A DNA stretch of 64,000 nt from Anaerococcus urinomassiliensis (GTDB lineage Bacteria > Bacillota > Clostridia > Tissierellales > Peptoniphilaceae), in assembly GCF_900128425.1 (NCBI RefSeq), contig NZ_LT635782.1, positions 873,501 through 937,500 of the forward strand, in the 5' to 3' direction. Both the position numbers and the translations under genes were made by a program. The notes under the pieces were generated by a model, which saw nothing but the letters and a program-made list of their open reading frames with translations, ran no database searches and had not been told where the DNA came from. How positions within the stretch are numbered: the stretch's first letter is position 1; every line of letters starts with the position of its first letter. Positions 27,258 through 42,263 of this stretch are shown in pieces.

Positions 27258-27509
27258 AATTCACCTCTAGTATTAAGATTTATAGTTCTAAAATAACCTC
27301 TACTAGTAAAATACATAAAAATTTAAAACTACGCAAGCACACGGTATGAATCACTAAAGTAAACTACCAAAATATAACCTTTATTTATGTGGTTTTAATG
27401 AATTAATATAAAATAATTTCAGAAAACTACTACAAATTATAACACTATTTCTAATATAAACTAACCTATAAATATTATTGTGCAATAACTAACAAATCAT
27501 CTATAAATT

Positions 27510-28808
27510 TTATTCTATACCAGCATCCTTAATAACACCCTTGATGATTTCTTGTTCTTTTAAGGGTTTTGTAGTAGTTGTGAAATCTTCTTTGACAACA
27601 ATATCTGGCTTTGTCTTGTCTAATTCGTTTATAGAACCCGATTCTGTAAGGCCTAAGCCGTCTGAAAATCTTAATACATAACCTGTTCTTGGTAGATCCA
27701 CTTGTAATGGGTCAAATCCTATTCCATCGCCTCCAGTTCTTGTGCCAACTAATGTTGCAATTTTCGTTTCTTTGCAAAATGATGCTAACATTTCCGCTGA
27801 TGAATACACGCCTTCGTCTACCAATAGATAAATATTACCCTTAAAACCAATAGTATTCTCAGCTGCTTCTACATAATCTTCATAGGATAGGTAATAATCA
27901 AAGTCCTTTAGAATCTCTTTTGTCTTTTCATCATAATCAGAATTTTCTACAAAATATTCAATATCAGATCTATAGCCCTCTTGTTTTATAGCTTTACTAT
28001 TAATCTTGCCTGATTTTATAAAGCTATAGTTTATTGTTTGGTAATCATTATCTAAAATTTTTGGAAGCAAAAACTCTTGCCAATATCTGGAGTCTCCTCC
28101 TCCGTTTCCCCTGATGTCTATTATTAAATTAGGGTAATCTTTAATCTCTAGCAAGAAATCATCTAAAACTTCCTCGTCTTTTTTTCTATACAGATCTTCC
28201 AGCATAGAATTTATTTTCATATAGGCTAACTTATCTTTTAAAATTATATCAGTTGTTAAGTTAGCTACATCTGAAGAATCCTCTCCTGCATAGTTCATAT
28301 TTTCCTTTATATAATCTTTTATACTTTGGTTATTAATATTGTATCTTTTTCTAACATTTTCTTTTTCGTATATTTTTGAAAAATCATGGCGCCAATCAGA
28401 ATTTGGAGTGTGATAATAGCTTATGTATAAGCTTTTTGCAAATGATTCATCTATTAAACTAGTGTGCCTATTGTTTAGCTCTGCTAAAACATCATTCATC
28501 CTATTATAAAAATCCCAATCGTTTTTGGATTCTCTTATGTAATTCTCGTACTCTTCTTTGTTATCAAGCCAATCTATGCCATACGCTATCTTATTAATTT
28601 CAAAAAATGGATAATATGTCTTTAATGTGTCATAAGCATAGTCAAAATCATACAAATAATCTTCTGTACTAAGGTCAAATTCTGTATCGTCTATTTCTTT
28701 TAAATTTATAGTATTTATATCATTTTCTTTATTTTGATTAATATTATTTACAAATGTTATTAGTATAACTACTACAGGTATTATTAATAGCAATTTTCTT
28801 TTTTTCAT
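27510..28808 (-). CDS. S41 family peptidase (C-terminal processing peptidase-like)
   Basis: 432 residues. N-terminal signal anchor (about residues 3-20), then a helical region and the S41 catalytic core: LIIDIRGNGGGDSRYW near 210, VDEGVYSSAEMLASFC near 322 with the catalytic Ser, and GTRTGGDGIGFDP downstream. Expected to act outside the membrane on proteins; no PDZ domain is apparent. ATG 28808 has AGGAG 6 nt upstream, so it is preferred to the ATG at 28823. Confidence 0.85.
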   Translation of the reverse strand: MKKRKLLLIIPVVVILITFVNNINQNKENDINTINLKEIDDTEFDLSTEDYLYDFDYAYDTLKTYYPFFEINKIAYGIDWLDNKEEYENYIRESKNDWDFYNRMNDVLAELNNRHTSLIDESFAKSLYISYYHTPNSDWRHDFSKIYEKENVRKRYNINNQSIKDYIKENMNYAGEDSSDVANLTTDIILKDKLAYMKINSMLEDLYRKKDEEVLDDFLLEIKDYPNLIIDIRGNGGGDSRYWQEFLLPKILDNDYQTINYSFIKSGKINSKAIKQEGYRSDIEYFVENSDYDEKTKEILKDFDYYLSYEDYVEAAENTIGFKGNIYLLVDEGVYSSAEMLASFCKETKIATLVGTRTGGDGIGFDPLQVDLPRTGYVLRFSDGLGLTESGSINELDKTKPDIVVKEDFTTTTKPLKEQEIIKGVIKDAGIE

Positions 28809-28869
28809 ATAATCTCCTGGCAAATCATTAGATGATTTTACATTATAATTATAATAAATTTACAGGCAT

Positions 28870-28907
28870 AATAAAAGCAAGCACTCAATCAAAAGCAAGG
28901 TGCTTGC
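28870..28907 (-). terminator. Terminator after the 103-aa gene
   Basis: GGCAAGCAC-type stem: GCAAGCAC (28877-28884) pairs with GTGCTTGC (28900-28907), followed on the minus strand by TTTTATT. It lies 10 nt after the stop at 28917. Confidence 0.8.
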
Positions 28908-28916
28908 CAAATATAT

Positions 28917-29228
28917 CTATTTAATATTGTGTTTTTCCATTCTCTCTTTAAAAAGATCTGTTATTATTTTTTCTAACTCTTCACGTTCTTTTTCTGGCAA
29001 TGCTCCTGGTTTCTTGGCCACTTCATACAATTCAGGATTCTCATTTGCTATTTTTTCTACTGCCTTAGTTGTTGCATGTCCTCTCACAAAAAATGGTATT
29101 TTCTTAATCCACTCTTCTGGTACAAGCGCCAAAATTTTTTTGCTTGCTTCTTTGTCTGTAAGTTTAGCTGTAGAGAGTCCTTTTTCAATTTGTTCTTGTT
29201 CTATTTTGGTAAAATCTGTTTTTTTCAT
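28917..29228 (-). CDS. Hypothetical helical protein (103 aa)
   Basis: 103 residues, charged, rich in Lys and Glu, predicted mostly helical; no membrane segment. The centre has VPEEWIKKIPFFVRGHATTKAVEKIA. I recognise no family, although PCP reductase-like small proteins have a similar composition. The ATG has GGAGG 6 nt upstream and the gene has its own terminator, so it is likely real. Confidence 0.65.
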   Translation of the reverse strand: MKKTDFTKIEQEQIEKGLSTAKLTDKEASKKILALVPEEWIKKIPFFVRGHATTKAVEKIANENPELYEVAKKPGALPEKEREELEKIITDLFKERMEKHNIK

Positions 29229-29300
29229 ATATCCTCCGTATAGTTAATTATATAAGCTTTATCTATTTTGTAAAGTTTAAATATAATGAAAAGTATATTG

Positions 29301-29717
29301 TTATAGGTCTTCTATATCCATCACTGTAACATTATTATCTAATAAAATTTGCGCAAAGATACCCTGACCTTTTATAAGATTGCCTGTAAAAGAACCATCA
29401 TATATATTATTTACCCCACAAGATGGGCTTCTAGATTGGAGAATTACTAAGCCCACTTGATTATCAATAACTTTGTCTAAAGCTATTTGGGCACCTTTTT
29501 TGAACTCATAGTCTACTGACCTGCCATTTTCCAATTTGACTACTCCACCAACAATTTCTGCCGGCTTTCTTGGCGTAGGTAGACCTCCAAGCACTTCTGG
29601 GCAGATGCTTATAACTTGGTGGTTTCTTAAGAATTCTACTAATTTCTTGCTATAGTTATTTCCCCCATTGTATTTACAATTTTCTCCTAATAAGCATGCG
29701 CTGACTGCAATTTTCAT
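29301..29717 (-). CDS. DUF523 protein (YbbK-like)
   Basis: 138 residues, the usual length. Matches DUF523 through SACLLGENCKYNGGNN at the N-terminus, CPEVLGGLPTPRKPAEI near residue 40 and LQSRSPSCG near 97. The conserved cysteines suggest a metal or redox site, but no activity is established for the family. Probably transcribed alone or with the NERD gene upstream (37-nt gap). Confidence 0.88.
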   Translation of the reverse strand: MKIAVSACLLGENCKYNGGNNYSKKLVEFLRNHQVISICPEVLGGLPTPRKPAEIVGGVVKLENGRSVDYEFKKGAQIALDKVIDNQVGLVILQSRSPSCGVNNIYDGSFTGNLIKGQGIFAQILLDNNVTVMDIEDL

Positions 29718-29753
29718 AATATAACTTCTTTCATCAATATTTTTTTCACTAAG

Positions 29754-30512
29754 CTATTTTTTATTAACTACAAACCTACATTTTGGAAAGTTTGAGCAAC
29801 CGATAAATTTCCCGTATTTACCGTTTCTTTCAACTAATTGTCCACCACATCTTGGGCAAATATGTTGTTTTATTTTTTTATCATTATCCCTCTTAATCTT
29901 TTTAATATCTCTAACATGTGAGAAATCACTTTGATGTGATTGATTTTTTTCTATTATTTTTTCAATATTTCTCACTTCATCAAAAGATATTATTTCTTCG
30001 GTGGATAAGGATTTAATAACATCACTTACATATGCTATTTTACAGACTTTCGAATTATTAACCTCAATTGAATCTAAGTTAGCTTCTCCAGAAAAGGCAA
30101 TTATAGAATGATATACCATATTGGGGTAATGTAGACTTAATATTTCTTCCAGCGATTTTATATGGGCATAGTTTTGAAAAATAGGATTCATAAAATAATA
30201 TTTTTTACCTGCTAGGTACTGGGTCCATTGGTTTGAGAATTCTTTACCATAAATCTTGCCCTTATATCCCTTTGTCTCTATACAAAATATTCCATAGCAA
30301 GAGATTACAATGTGATCAATTTGAGTAGTCTTCGTGTTATCACTTGGGTTCTTGAGCTTTATATCGTGAAGTTTTATATATTTATCCTTGTCTAGATTTT
30401 TTATAGAAAATGCCGTGGCTATCTCTCCCATATCCCCTTTAAATTTAGATTTGAAAACAGTAATTAGTAAAATGCATCCTATAAAAAATCCAATCGCAAA
30501 TTTAAGTTCCAT
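29754..30512 (-). CDS. NERD domain protein with C-terminal topoisomerase-type zinc finger
   Basis: 252 residues. An N-terminal membrane segment (about residues 3-20) is followed by a NERD domain: GEIATAF near 30, QIDHIVISCYGIFCIETKGYKG with the nuclease-like D...E-K residues near 65-85, and MNPIFQNYAHI. The C-terminus has a four-cysteine zinc finger (CPRCGG and CSNFPKC) as in topoisomerase I. NERD domains are thought to be nucleases related to Holliday-junction resolvases; this protein may process DNA at the membrane. Confidence 0.88.
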   Translation of the reverse strand: MELKFAIGFFIGCILLITVFKSKFKGDMGEIATAFSIKNLDKDKYIKLHDIKLKNPSDNTKTTQIDHIVISCYGIFCIETKGYKGKIYGKEFSNQWTQYLAGKKYYFMNPIFQNYAHIKSLEEILSLHYPNMVYHSIIAFSGEANLDSIEVNNSKVCKIAYVSDVIKSLSTEEIISFDEVRNIEKIIEKNQSHQSDFSHVRDIKKIKRDNDKKIKQHICPRCGGQLVERNGKYGKFIGCSNFPKCRFVVNKK

Positions 30513-30525
30513 AGTATCTACTAAT

Positions 30526-30972
30526 TTACTTCTTGTCTACTATTAGTCTCATTTTTATATGGGCTATACCATCAAGTAAAAATTCATCAGATATTTGTAC
30601 AAAGCCTAGATTTTCATAGAATTTTTTGGCATAAGTTTGGGCTTCTAAGTAGATTGCATCGGCGTCAAAAAATTCTTTTGCTGCGATAATCCCTTCTTTT
30701 AATACCAACGTTCCAAGACCCTGGCGTCTATTCTTTGCTATGACTCTGCCTATTGCAACATCTTCACTTTCAATTCCTCTGTCTAAAACACGTAGATATG
30801 CTACAATTTCATCTCCATCTTTTATGTAAACGTGTATGGCCTCTTGGTCAAGATTATCAATCTCTGGGTAAAGGCATGTTTGTTCTAGGACAAATACATC
30901 AAACCTGAGCTTCAAAATTTCATACAATTCATTAGCATCAAGATTACTAAAACGTTTTCTATAAGTTTGCAT
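30526..30972 (-). CDS. ElaA-type GNAT acetyltransferase
   Basis: 148 residues. The N-terminal LYEILKLRFDVFVLEQTCLYPEIDN (only the RFDVFVLEQ core is diagnostic) marks the ElaA group, followed by the acetyl-CoA motif IGRVIAKNRRQGLGTLVLKE near 90 and AQTYAKKFYENLGF. The acceptor of ElaA proteins is unknown. It lies 16 nt after mazF in the same direction. Confidence 0.88.
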   Translation of the reverse strand: MQTYRKRFSNLDANELYEILKLRFDVFVLEQTCLYPEIDNLDQEAIHVYIKDGDEIVAYLRVLDRGIESEDVAIGRVIAKNRRQGLGTLVLKEGIIAAKEFFDADAIYLEAQTYAKKFYENLGFVQISDEFLLDGIAHIKMRLIVDKK

Positions 30973-30988
30973 AAATTAGTCCTCCCTC

Positions 30989-31318
30989 TTATACTTCTTC
31001 AATCTGAGCATATAAAACGTCTACTACCTTAGAAAATATATCAGTTGGCAATTTTTCAACATATTTAAATCCCCTTGCCTTTAAGTCTAGAGTCTTCATA
31101 TGTTCACATAGTATGACTCCACTTGTTTCTGTTCTGTCATCTAAACGAACATGCAAGGGAAAATTGTTATCGGTATTAGTTATTGGACAGGCAATTACCA
31201 AGTTAGTTTTTTCATTAAAAAAATTATTGCTTACAATTAAGGCCGGTCCATAACCAGCTTGTTCATGTCCTTTTTGGGGATTAAAGTTGACCTTTATTAT
31301 ATCACCTTGATCTACCAT
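30989..31318 (-). CDS. MazF/PemK-family endoribonuclease toxin
   Basis: 109 residues. The N-terminal VDQGDIIKVNFNPQKGHEQAGYGPALIVSN is characteristic in its core: the GHEQAGYGPALIVSN loop, then ACPITNTD near 46 and LCEHMKTLDL near 78. MazF toxins cleave mRNA at short motifs and are neutralised by MazE. The ORF overlaps mazE by 7 nt, the usual coupled arrangement. Confidence 0.92.
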   Translation of the reverse strand: MVDQGDIIKVNFNPQKGHEQAGYGPALIVSNNFFNEKTNLVIACPITNTDNNFPLHVRLDDRTETSGVILCEHMKTLDLKARGFKYVEKLPTDIFSKVVDVLYAQIEEV

Positions 31319-31551
31319 ATTTCATCTCCAATAGGATCTCCCCAATCAATTTCTAAGCTTTCATAATTTCCATCAAATCCTTCGAATAAATCCAAAATAT
31401 TTTTTCTGGAATCAATTTTTTCAATTAATATTTTATTACCATCCGTTTTAAGTTCTAGTTCATCTTTTTCGTTAATATCAAGTTCATCAAGAATTACTTT
31501 GGGTATTCTAATTCCTTGGCTATTTCCCCATTTTTGCAATTTAACAGTCAT
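31312..31551 (-). CDS. MazE-type AbrB-fold antitoxin
   Basis: 79 residues. SpoVT/AbrB swapped-hairpin N-terminus (LQKWGNSQGIRIPKVIL) and an acidic C-terminal tail (EGFDGNYESLEIDWGDPIG) that would wrap MazF. It binds its own promoter; a palindrome lies 20 bp upstream. First gene of the two-gene module. Confidence 0.92.
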   Translation of the reverse strand: MTVKLQKWGNSQGIRIPKVILDELDINEKDELELKTDGNKILIEKIDSRKNILDLFEGFDGNYESLEIDWGDPIGDEIW

Positions 31552-31570
31552 GGTATTTCCTCCTATGTTT

Positions 31571-31608
31571 GTATATACTTAGTATATACCTAATTAGAGA
31601 ATAGTCAA
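31571..31608 (-). promoter_or_regulatory. Promoter and operator of mazEF
   Basis: Minus-strand TTGACT (31608-31603) and TATACT (31586-31581) have a 16-bp spacer. The -10 is inside a perfect 19-bp palindrome, GTATATACT-T-AGTATATAC (31571-31589), suited to autorepression by MazE or MazEF. Confidence 0.8.
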
Positions 31609-31618
31609 TATAAAACAA

Positions 31619-31651
31619 ATAAAAAACCCGCCAATTAATCATCAGACGAGT
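31619..31651 (-). terminator. Terminator of the purine operon
   Basis: On the minus strand ACTCGTC (31651-31645) pairs with GGCGGGT (31632-31626) using G-T pairs, followed by TTTTTTATT. It lies 12 nt after the purC stop. Confidence 0.75.
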
Positions 31652-31663
31652 TTTTTAAAAATC

Positions 31664-32344
31664 TTAGCCAAGCATAATTTTTTCTAGTTCAAGTGGTTCG
31701 ATGTATTGGTCACCCTTGTAGGCTCTCATATTTCCACCAGATATTTCATCTATTAGAGCAACTTTGCCATCTTTTATTCTACCAAATTCAAATTTGATAT
31801 CATATAGGTCTAGTCCTTTTTTAGCTAATTCTTCTTTAACTATTTCTCCAATGTTTAGAGCTAAGTCAGTGAGTTCTTCGTATTCTTCTTCTGTCATAAT
31901 ATTTAGTAATGCTAGGGCATCTTTTGTGATTAGTGGGTCGTTTCTGTCGTCATCTTTTAAAGTGATCTCTACATATGGATCGATTTTTGTACCATTTTCT
32001 ATATATTTGCCATATCTTCTGATGAAGGATCCTACTGCGTAGTATCTTACTATTACTTCTACACCTTGACCAAATACTTCTGCTTTTTTGACAACTGCTT
32101 CGTTTTTGTCTAGGTCAGCTGATACAAAGTGGGTTGTTAGTCCCTTATCATTTAGCTTTTCATAGAAGAATTTTGTCATGGCTACTGCTTGGTGGCCTGC
32201 ACCCTCCATGGTAAGTCCAACGCTATTTGCACCTGGGTCAAATACACCATCATTACCTGTTACATCATCTTTAAATTTTAGTAAATATTCTTCATCATTT
32301 AGTTTATAAACATCTTTTGTTTTGCCTGTGTATACTTTTTCCAT
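31664..32344 (-). CDS. purC: Phosphoribosylaminoimidazole-succinocarboxamide synthase
   Basis: 226 residues, the normal bacterial length. Joins CAIR and aspartate with ATP to give SAICAR. YTGKTKDVYKLNDEEYLLKF at the N-terminus is the nucleotide-binding strand pair; EVIVRYYAVGSFIRRYG near 87 and FEFGRIKDG near 186 are diagnostic. Last gene of the operon, 10 nt after purM; it uses the product of purE. Confidence 0.96.
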   Translation of the reverse strand: MEKVYTGKTKDVYKLNDEEYLLKFKDDVTGNDGVFDPGANSVGLTMEGAGHQAVAMTKFFYEKLNDKGLTTHFVSADLDKNEAVVKKAEVFGQGVEVIVRYYAVGSFIRRYGKYIENGTKIDPYVEITLKDDDRNDPLITKDALALLNIMTEEEYEELTDLALNIGEIVKEELAKKGLDLYDIKFEFGRIKDGKVALIDEISGGNMRAYKGDQYIEPLELEKIMLG

Positions 32345-32354
32345 ATTATTCTCC

Positions 32355-33374
32355 TTATAAATTAATTTTAATATCCTTGTTTCCCTCAGTAACCTGACCT
32401 ATTTTTATAGCTTCATTGCCCAATATTTCCATAGTTTTCATCTCATCTTCTGGACTTACAAATACCACCATGCCTATGCCCATGTTAAAGGTATGGTACA
32501 TTTCCTCAGTGTCTATTTCGCCCCATTCTTGGATTTTACTAAATATTGGATCTATTTCAAATTCGCCAAGGTCAAATTCTACTGACAAATCATCACTTAG
32601 TACTCTTGGTACATTCTCATATAGGCCACCGCCTGTAATATTGGCTATAGCCTTAACTTCTATATTTTCAGTAAGGTCTTTAATTTCTTTTGCATAAATT
32701 TTTGTTGGTGTAAGTAACTTTTCTCCAATACTTTGATTTTCATAATATTGGTCAGATAAGTTTATACCAGCTTGGTCTAAAGCTGCTCTCACTAGAGAAA
32801 ATCCATTACTATGGATACCTGATGACTTCAAAGCTATGGCTACATCGCCCACTTCTAAACTTTCTCCGGTAATTATCTTATCCCTATCAACTATTCCTAC
32901 TGCAAAACCTGCTAGATCATAGTCATCTTCCTTGTATATACCAGGCATTTCTGCAGTTTCTCCACCAATTAGTGCTGCTCCTGACTTTTGACAACCTTGA
33001 GCAACCCCACTTACTAAATCTGCCATTTTATTTGGGTTTAGTTTGCCAGTAGCTATATAATCTAGGAAAAATAATGGCTTTGCACCTTGGCAAATAATGT
33101 CGTTTATACACATAGCTACGCAATCTATGCCAACTGTGTCGTGTCTGTCCATTTCCATGGCAAGTTTTATTTTTGTCCCAACTCCATCTGTACCACTTAA
33201 TAAGACAGGATTTTTCATGCCAGTTAAATCTGGAAGAAAGGCTCCTGCAAAACCACCTATGTCGGTTAGTACTTCTCTGCCATGAGTTTTCTTCACAATT
33301 TGTTTGATAAGCTCTACTTCCTCATAGCCCTTTTCTTTATCTACTCCAGCATCTTTATATGTGAGTTTTGCCAT
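32355..33374 (-). CDS. purM: Phosphoribosylformylglycinamidine cyclo-ligase
   Basis: 339 residues; closes FGAM to AIR using ATP. Key segments are SGTDGVGTKIKLA near 60, GGETAEMPGIY near 137 and SSGIHSNGFSLVR near 189. Its ATG overlaps the purE stop by one base (TAATG), so translation is coupled. Confidence 0.96.
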   Translation of the reverse strand: MAKLTYKDAGVDKEKGYEEVELIKQIVKKTHGREVLTDIGGFAGAFLPDLTGMKNPVLLSGTDGVGTKIKLAMEMDRHDTVGIDCVAMCINDIICQGAKPLFFLDYIATGKLNPNKMADLVSGVAQGCQKSGAALIGGETAEMPGIYKEDDYDLAGFAVGIVDRDKIITGESLEVGDVAIALKSSGIHSNGFSLVRAALDQAGINLSDQYYENQSIGEKLLTPTKIYAKEIKDLTENIEVKAIANITGGGLYENVPRVLSDDLSVEFDLGEFEIDPIFSKIQEWGEIDTEEMYHTFNMGIGMVVFVSPEDEMKTMEILGNEAIKIGQVTEGNKDIKINL

Positions 33375-33850
33375 TATATTTCCTCAAGATTTTTGTCATC
33401 TTCTATGACTTTATCCAGCATTTCTTTCTTGTGATCTTTTAATTTTTGAGAAAGATTTTCATCAGATAGAGCCAAGATTTGAATTGCTAGTAGGGCTGCA
33501 TTATCTCCACCATTTATAGCAACAGTTGCAACAGGTACTCCTTTTGGCATTTGTACCATTGATAAAAGTGCGTCTAGTCCTGCAGTATTTGTTCCGCCGA
33601 CTGGAAGGCCAATTACTGGCTTAATAGTCATTCCAGCCATAACTCCAGCAAGATGAGCCGCCATGCCTGCTATACCTATATAAATTTTTGCATCATCTGC
33701 TGCCATTGTTTTTTCTAGGACATCTAGGGCACGGTGAGCAGAAATTACTGATACTTGGTAATCTATATCAAATTTCTTTAATATTTTAGTAACTTTTTTG
33801 GCAATTTCAACATCGCTTGCTGAACCCATTATAACTCTAACATCTGTCAT
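33374..33850 (-). CDS. purE: 5-(carboxyamino)imidazole ribonucleotide mutase / AIR carboxylase
   Basis: 158 residues with VIMGSASDVEIAKK near the N-terminus, SAHRALDVL near 40, and LPVGGTNTAGLDALLSMVQMPKG near 95 (GLDALLSMVQMP is the diagnostic part). No purK lies in this operon, so either purK is elsewhere or the enzyme carboxylates AIR directly with CO2 (class II behaviour); the sequence looks class I-like by the LLSMVQMPKGVPV block. That question stays open. Confidence 0.93.
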   Translation of the reverse strand: MTDVRVIMGSASDVEIAKKVTKILKKFDIDYQVSVISAHRALDVLEKTMAADDAKIYIGIAGMAAHLAGVMAGMTIKPVIGLPVGGTNTAGLDALLSMVQMPKGVPVATVAINGGDNAALLAIQILALSDENLSQKLKDHKKEMLDKVIEDDKNLEEI

Positions 33851-33859
33851 TTTTTCCTC

Positions 33860-40203
<6,344 letters not shown>

Positions 40204-40215
40204 CAATGATTCTCC

Positions 40216-41721
40216 TTAATGTTTAAAGTGACGAGACTTGCTAAATACCATGGACATACCGTATTCATTACATTTGTCTATAGAGTCCTTATCTTTTATA
40301 GAACCACCTGGTTGAATGATAGATCTTATGCCCATTTCATGAGCAAGTTCTACTGTATCTGGGAATGGGAAAAATGCATCTGAGCCGAGTACTGCCTCTG
40401 AAAAATCCCTATCCTTAAAGTGGTCTCTTATGGATTCTAAGGCCCATACTCTTGATTGTTGGCCAGCACCGCAGCCTAGGGTTTGCATATCTTTTGCCAC
40501 TACAATAGCATTTGATTTGACGTATTTTACAACCTTTTGAGCAAATAGTAGGTCCTTTATCTCATCTTCTGTTGGTTTATTCTCAGTTACAATTTCTACT
40601 TCATCCTCACCAAAATCTTTGCCTTGGATTAGGACTTTGCCATTTAGGTATCTGATTTCTTCCCTAACTGTTTCGTTGTCAAAGTTTACTCTTACTAACC
40701 TTACATTTTTCTTTTGTGTTAATATTTCGAAAGCTTCGTCAGTAAAGTCGCTTGCAGCAATTATTTCTAGGAAAATTTCATGCATTTTGCTAGCTGTTTT
40801 CCCATCAACTACTCCGTTGACTGCGACAATACCCCCAAAGATCGATTGGCTGTCACATTCAAATGCTTTGATGTATGATTCATAGATGCTATCTTTTTGA
40901 GCAACACCACATGGAGATTGGTGCTTTAATGCTACAACTGCATTTTCTCCTAATTCTTGGGCCAATTCTAGGGCAGGATTAAGGTCATTGTAGTTGTTAT
41001 AACTCATCTCCTTGCCATGAATTACTTCCATATTTTCCATAAGACCTTTGACAAATGGGTCGTTATAGAGTGCAGCTTCCTGGCCAGGATTTTCTCCATA
41101 TCTTAGATCGCTTTCTTTTTCAAAACCGTAGGTCTTGTATTTAGAGTCTTTGCCAGTTAACTTTTGAAAATATCTTGCTATTACAGAATCATAAAAGGCT
41201 GTAAGGCTATAGGCTTTCATGGCTAATCCTTGCCTATAGTCAAGGTCTATATCATTGTTTTTAAGTCTTTCCAATAATTCATCATAATCTGCTGGGTCTG
41301 TTACTATTAGGACGTCCTTGTGGTTTTTGGCAGCAGATCTGACCATAGATGGACCACCAATATCGATATTTTCTATAATGTCATCAGGGTTTCCCTTCTC
41401 AAGTGCCTTTTGGAATTGGTAAAGATTTACAACAACTATATCAATTGGCTTGATATCAAGGTCATTTATTGTATCTACATGACTTTTTTCATCTCTTTTG
41501 TAGAGGATACCCCCATGAACATATGGAGAAAGTGTCTTTACTCTACCTTCCAATATCTCTGGAAAGTTTGTTATCTGATCAATTTCAATTGCATCAACAC
41601 CTGCATCTGTTATTTTTTTGTATGTACCACCAGTTGATACGATTTCTATTCCCAAATCGCTTAGACCTTTTGCTAAGTTTTCTATACCTGTCTTATCTGT
41701 TACTGAAATTAATGCGCGCAC
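40216..41721 (-). CDS. purH: Bifunctional AICAR transformylase / IMP cyclohydrolase
   Basis: 501 residues. The N-terminal MGS-like cyclohydrolase domain (SVTDKTGIENLAKGLSDLG, VSTGGTYK, ILEGRVKTLSPYVHGGIL) and C-terminal transformylase domain (DLRYGENPGQEAALY, ALKHQSPCGVA, VLGSDAFFPFPDTVE) complete IMP synthesis using 10-formyl-THF. Overlaps purN by 13 nt. Confidence 0.96.
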   Translation of the reverse strand: MRALISVTDKTGIENLAKGLSDLGIEIVSTGGTYKKITDAGVDAIEIDQITNFPEILEGRVKTLSPYVHGGILYKRDEKSHVDTINDLDIKPIDIVVVNLYQFQKALEKGNPDDIIENIDIGGPSMVRSAAKNHKDVLIVTDPADYDELLERLKNNDIDLDYRQGLAMKAYSLTAFYDSVIARYFQKLTGKDSKYKTYGFEKESDLRYGENPGQEAALYNDPFVKGLMENMEVIHGKEMSYNNYNDLNPALELAQELGENAVVALKHQSPCGVAQKDSIYESYIKAFECDSQSIFGGIVAVNGVVDGKTASKMHEIFLEIIAASDFTDEAFEILTQKKNVRLVRVNFDNETVREEIRYLNGKVLIQGKDFGEDEVEIVTENKPTEDEIKDLLFAQKVVKYVKSNAIVVAKDMQTLGCGAGQQSRVWALESIRDHFKDRDFSEAVLGSDAFFPFPDTVELAHEMGIRSIIQPGGSIKDKDSIDKCNEYGMSMVFSKSRHFKH

Positions 41722-42263
41722 TCTTCCTCCTCCAATTTTTTAATAACTTCTTTTAGCGTCTTGTGTTCCACCTTCAATACTTCACTTGCAATTTCTTTAG
41801 GATTCTTGCAATTACTGATGTCAACTTTCTTTTGCACTATGATATCGCCATCATCTAAGTTTTCGTTGACATAGTGGACGGTTACTCCACTTATTTTTTC
41901 CTTGTTGGCAAATACAGCCTCATGAACGTGAATTCCATAAAATCCCTTGCCACCGTATTTTGGCAATAAGGATGGGTGAATGTTTATAACTTTAAAGTTA
42001 TCCAGTATCTTTTTACTGATTTTAACTAGATAACCTGCCAATACTAACAGATCGATATCATAATTTTTTAGTGTATCAATGATTTCATCCTCGTTCTTGC
42101 TGATTAGATAATCTATGTTGTTATCCCTTGCATGTCTTAAGCCCGGTGCATCCTTATTAGCTACTATTATTTTTATTTGGCTTTCAAAATATCCGCAATT
42201 TTGTGCATCTATTAAGGCTTTGAGATTTGACCCACCACCAGAAATAAAAACTGCTAAATTCAT
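41709..42263 (-). CDS. purN: Phosphoribosylglycinamide formyltransferase
   Basis: 184 residues. FISGGGSNLKALIDA at the N-terminus binds GAR phosphate; INIHPSLLPKYGGKGFYG near 105 holds the catalytic Asn-His pair and GVTVHYVNENLDDGDII contains the conserved Asp. Uses 10-formyl-THF, which the upstream fhs product supplies. ATGA overlap with purF. Confidence 0.95.
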   Translation of the reverse strand: MNLAVFISGGGSNLKALIDAQNCGYFESQIKIIVANKDAPGLRHARDNNIDYLISKNEDEIIDTLKNYDIDLLVLAGYLVKISKKILDNFKVINIHPSLLPKYGGKGFYGIHVHEAVFANKEKISGVTVHYVNENLDDGDIIVQKKVDISNCKNPKEIASEVLKVEHKTLKEVIKKLEEEECAH

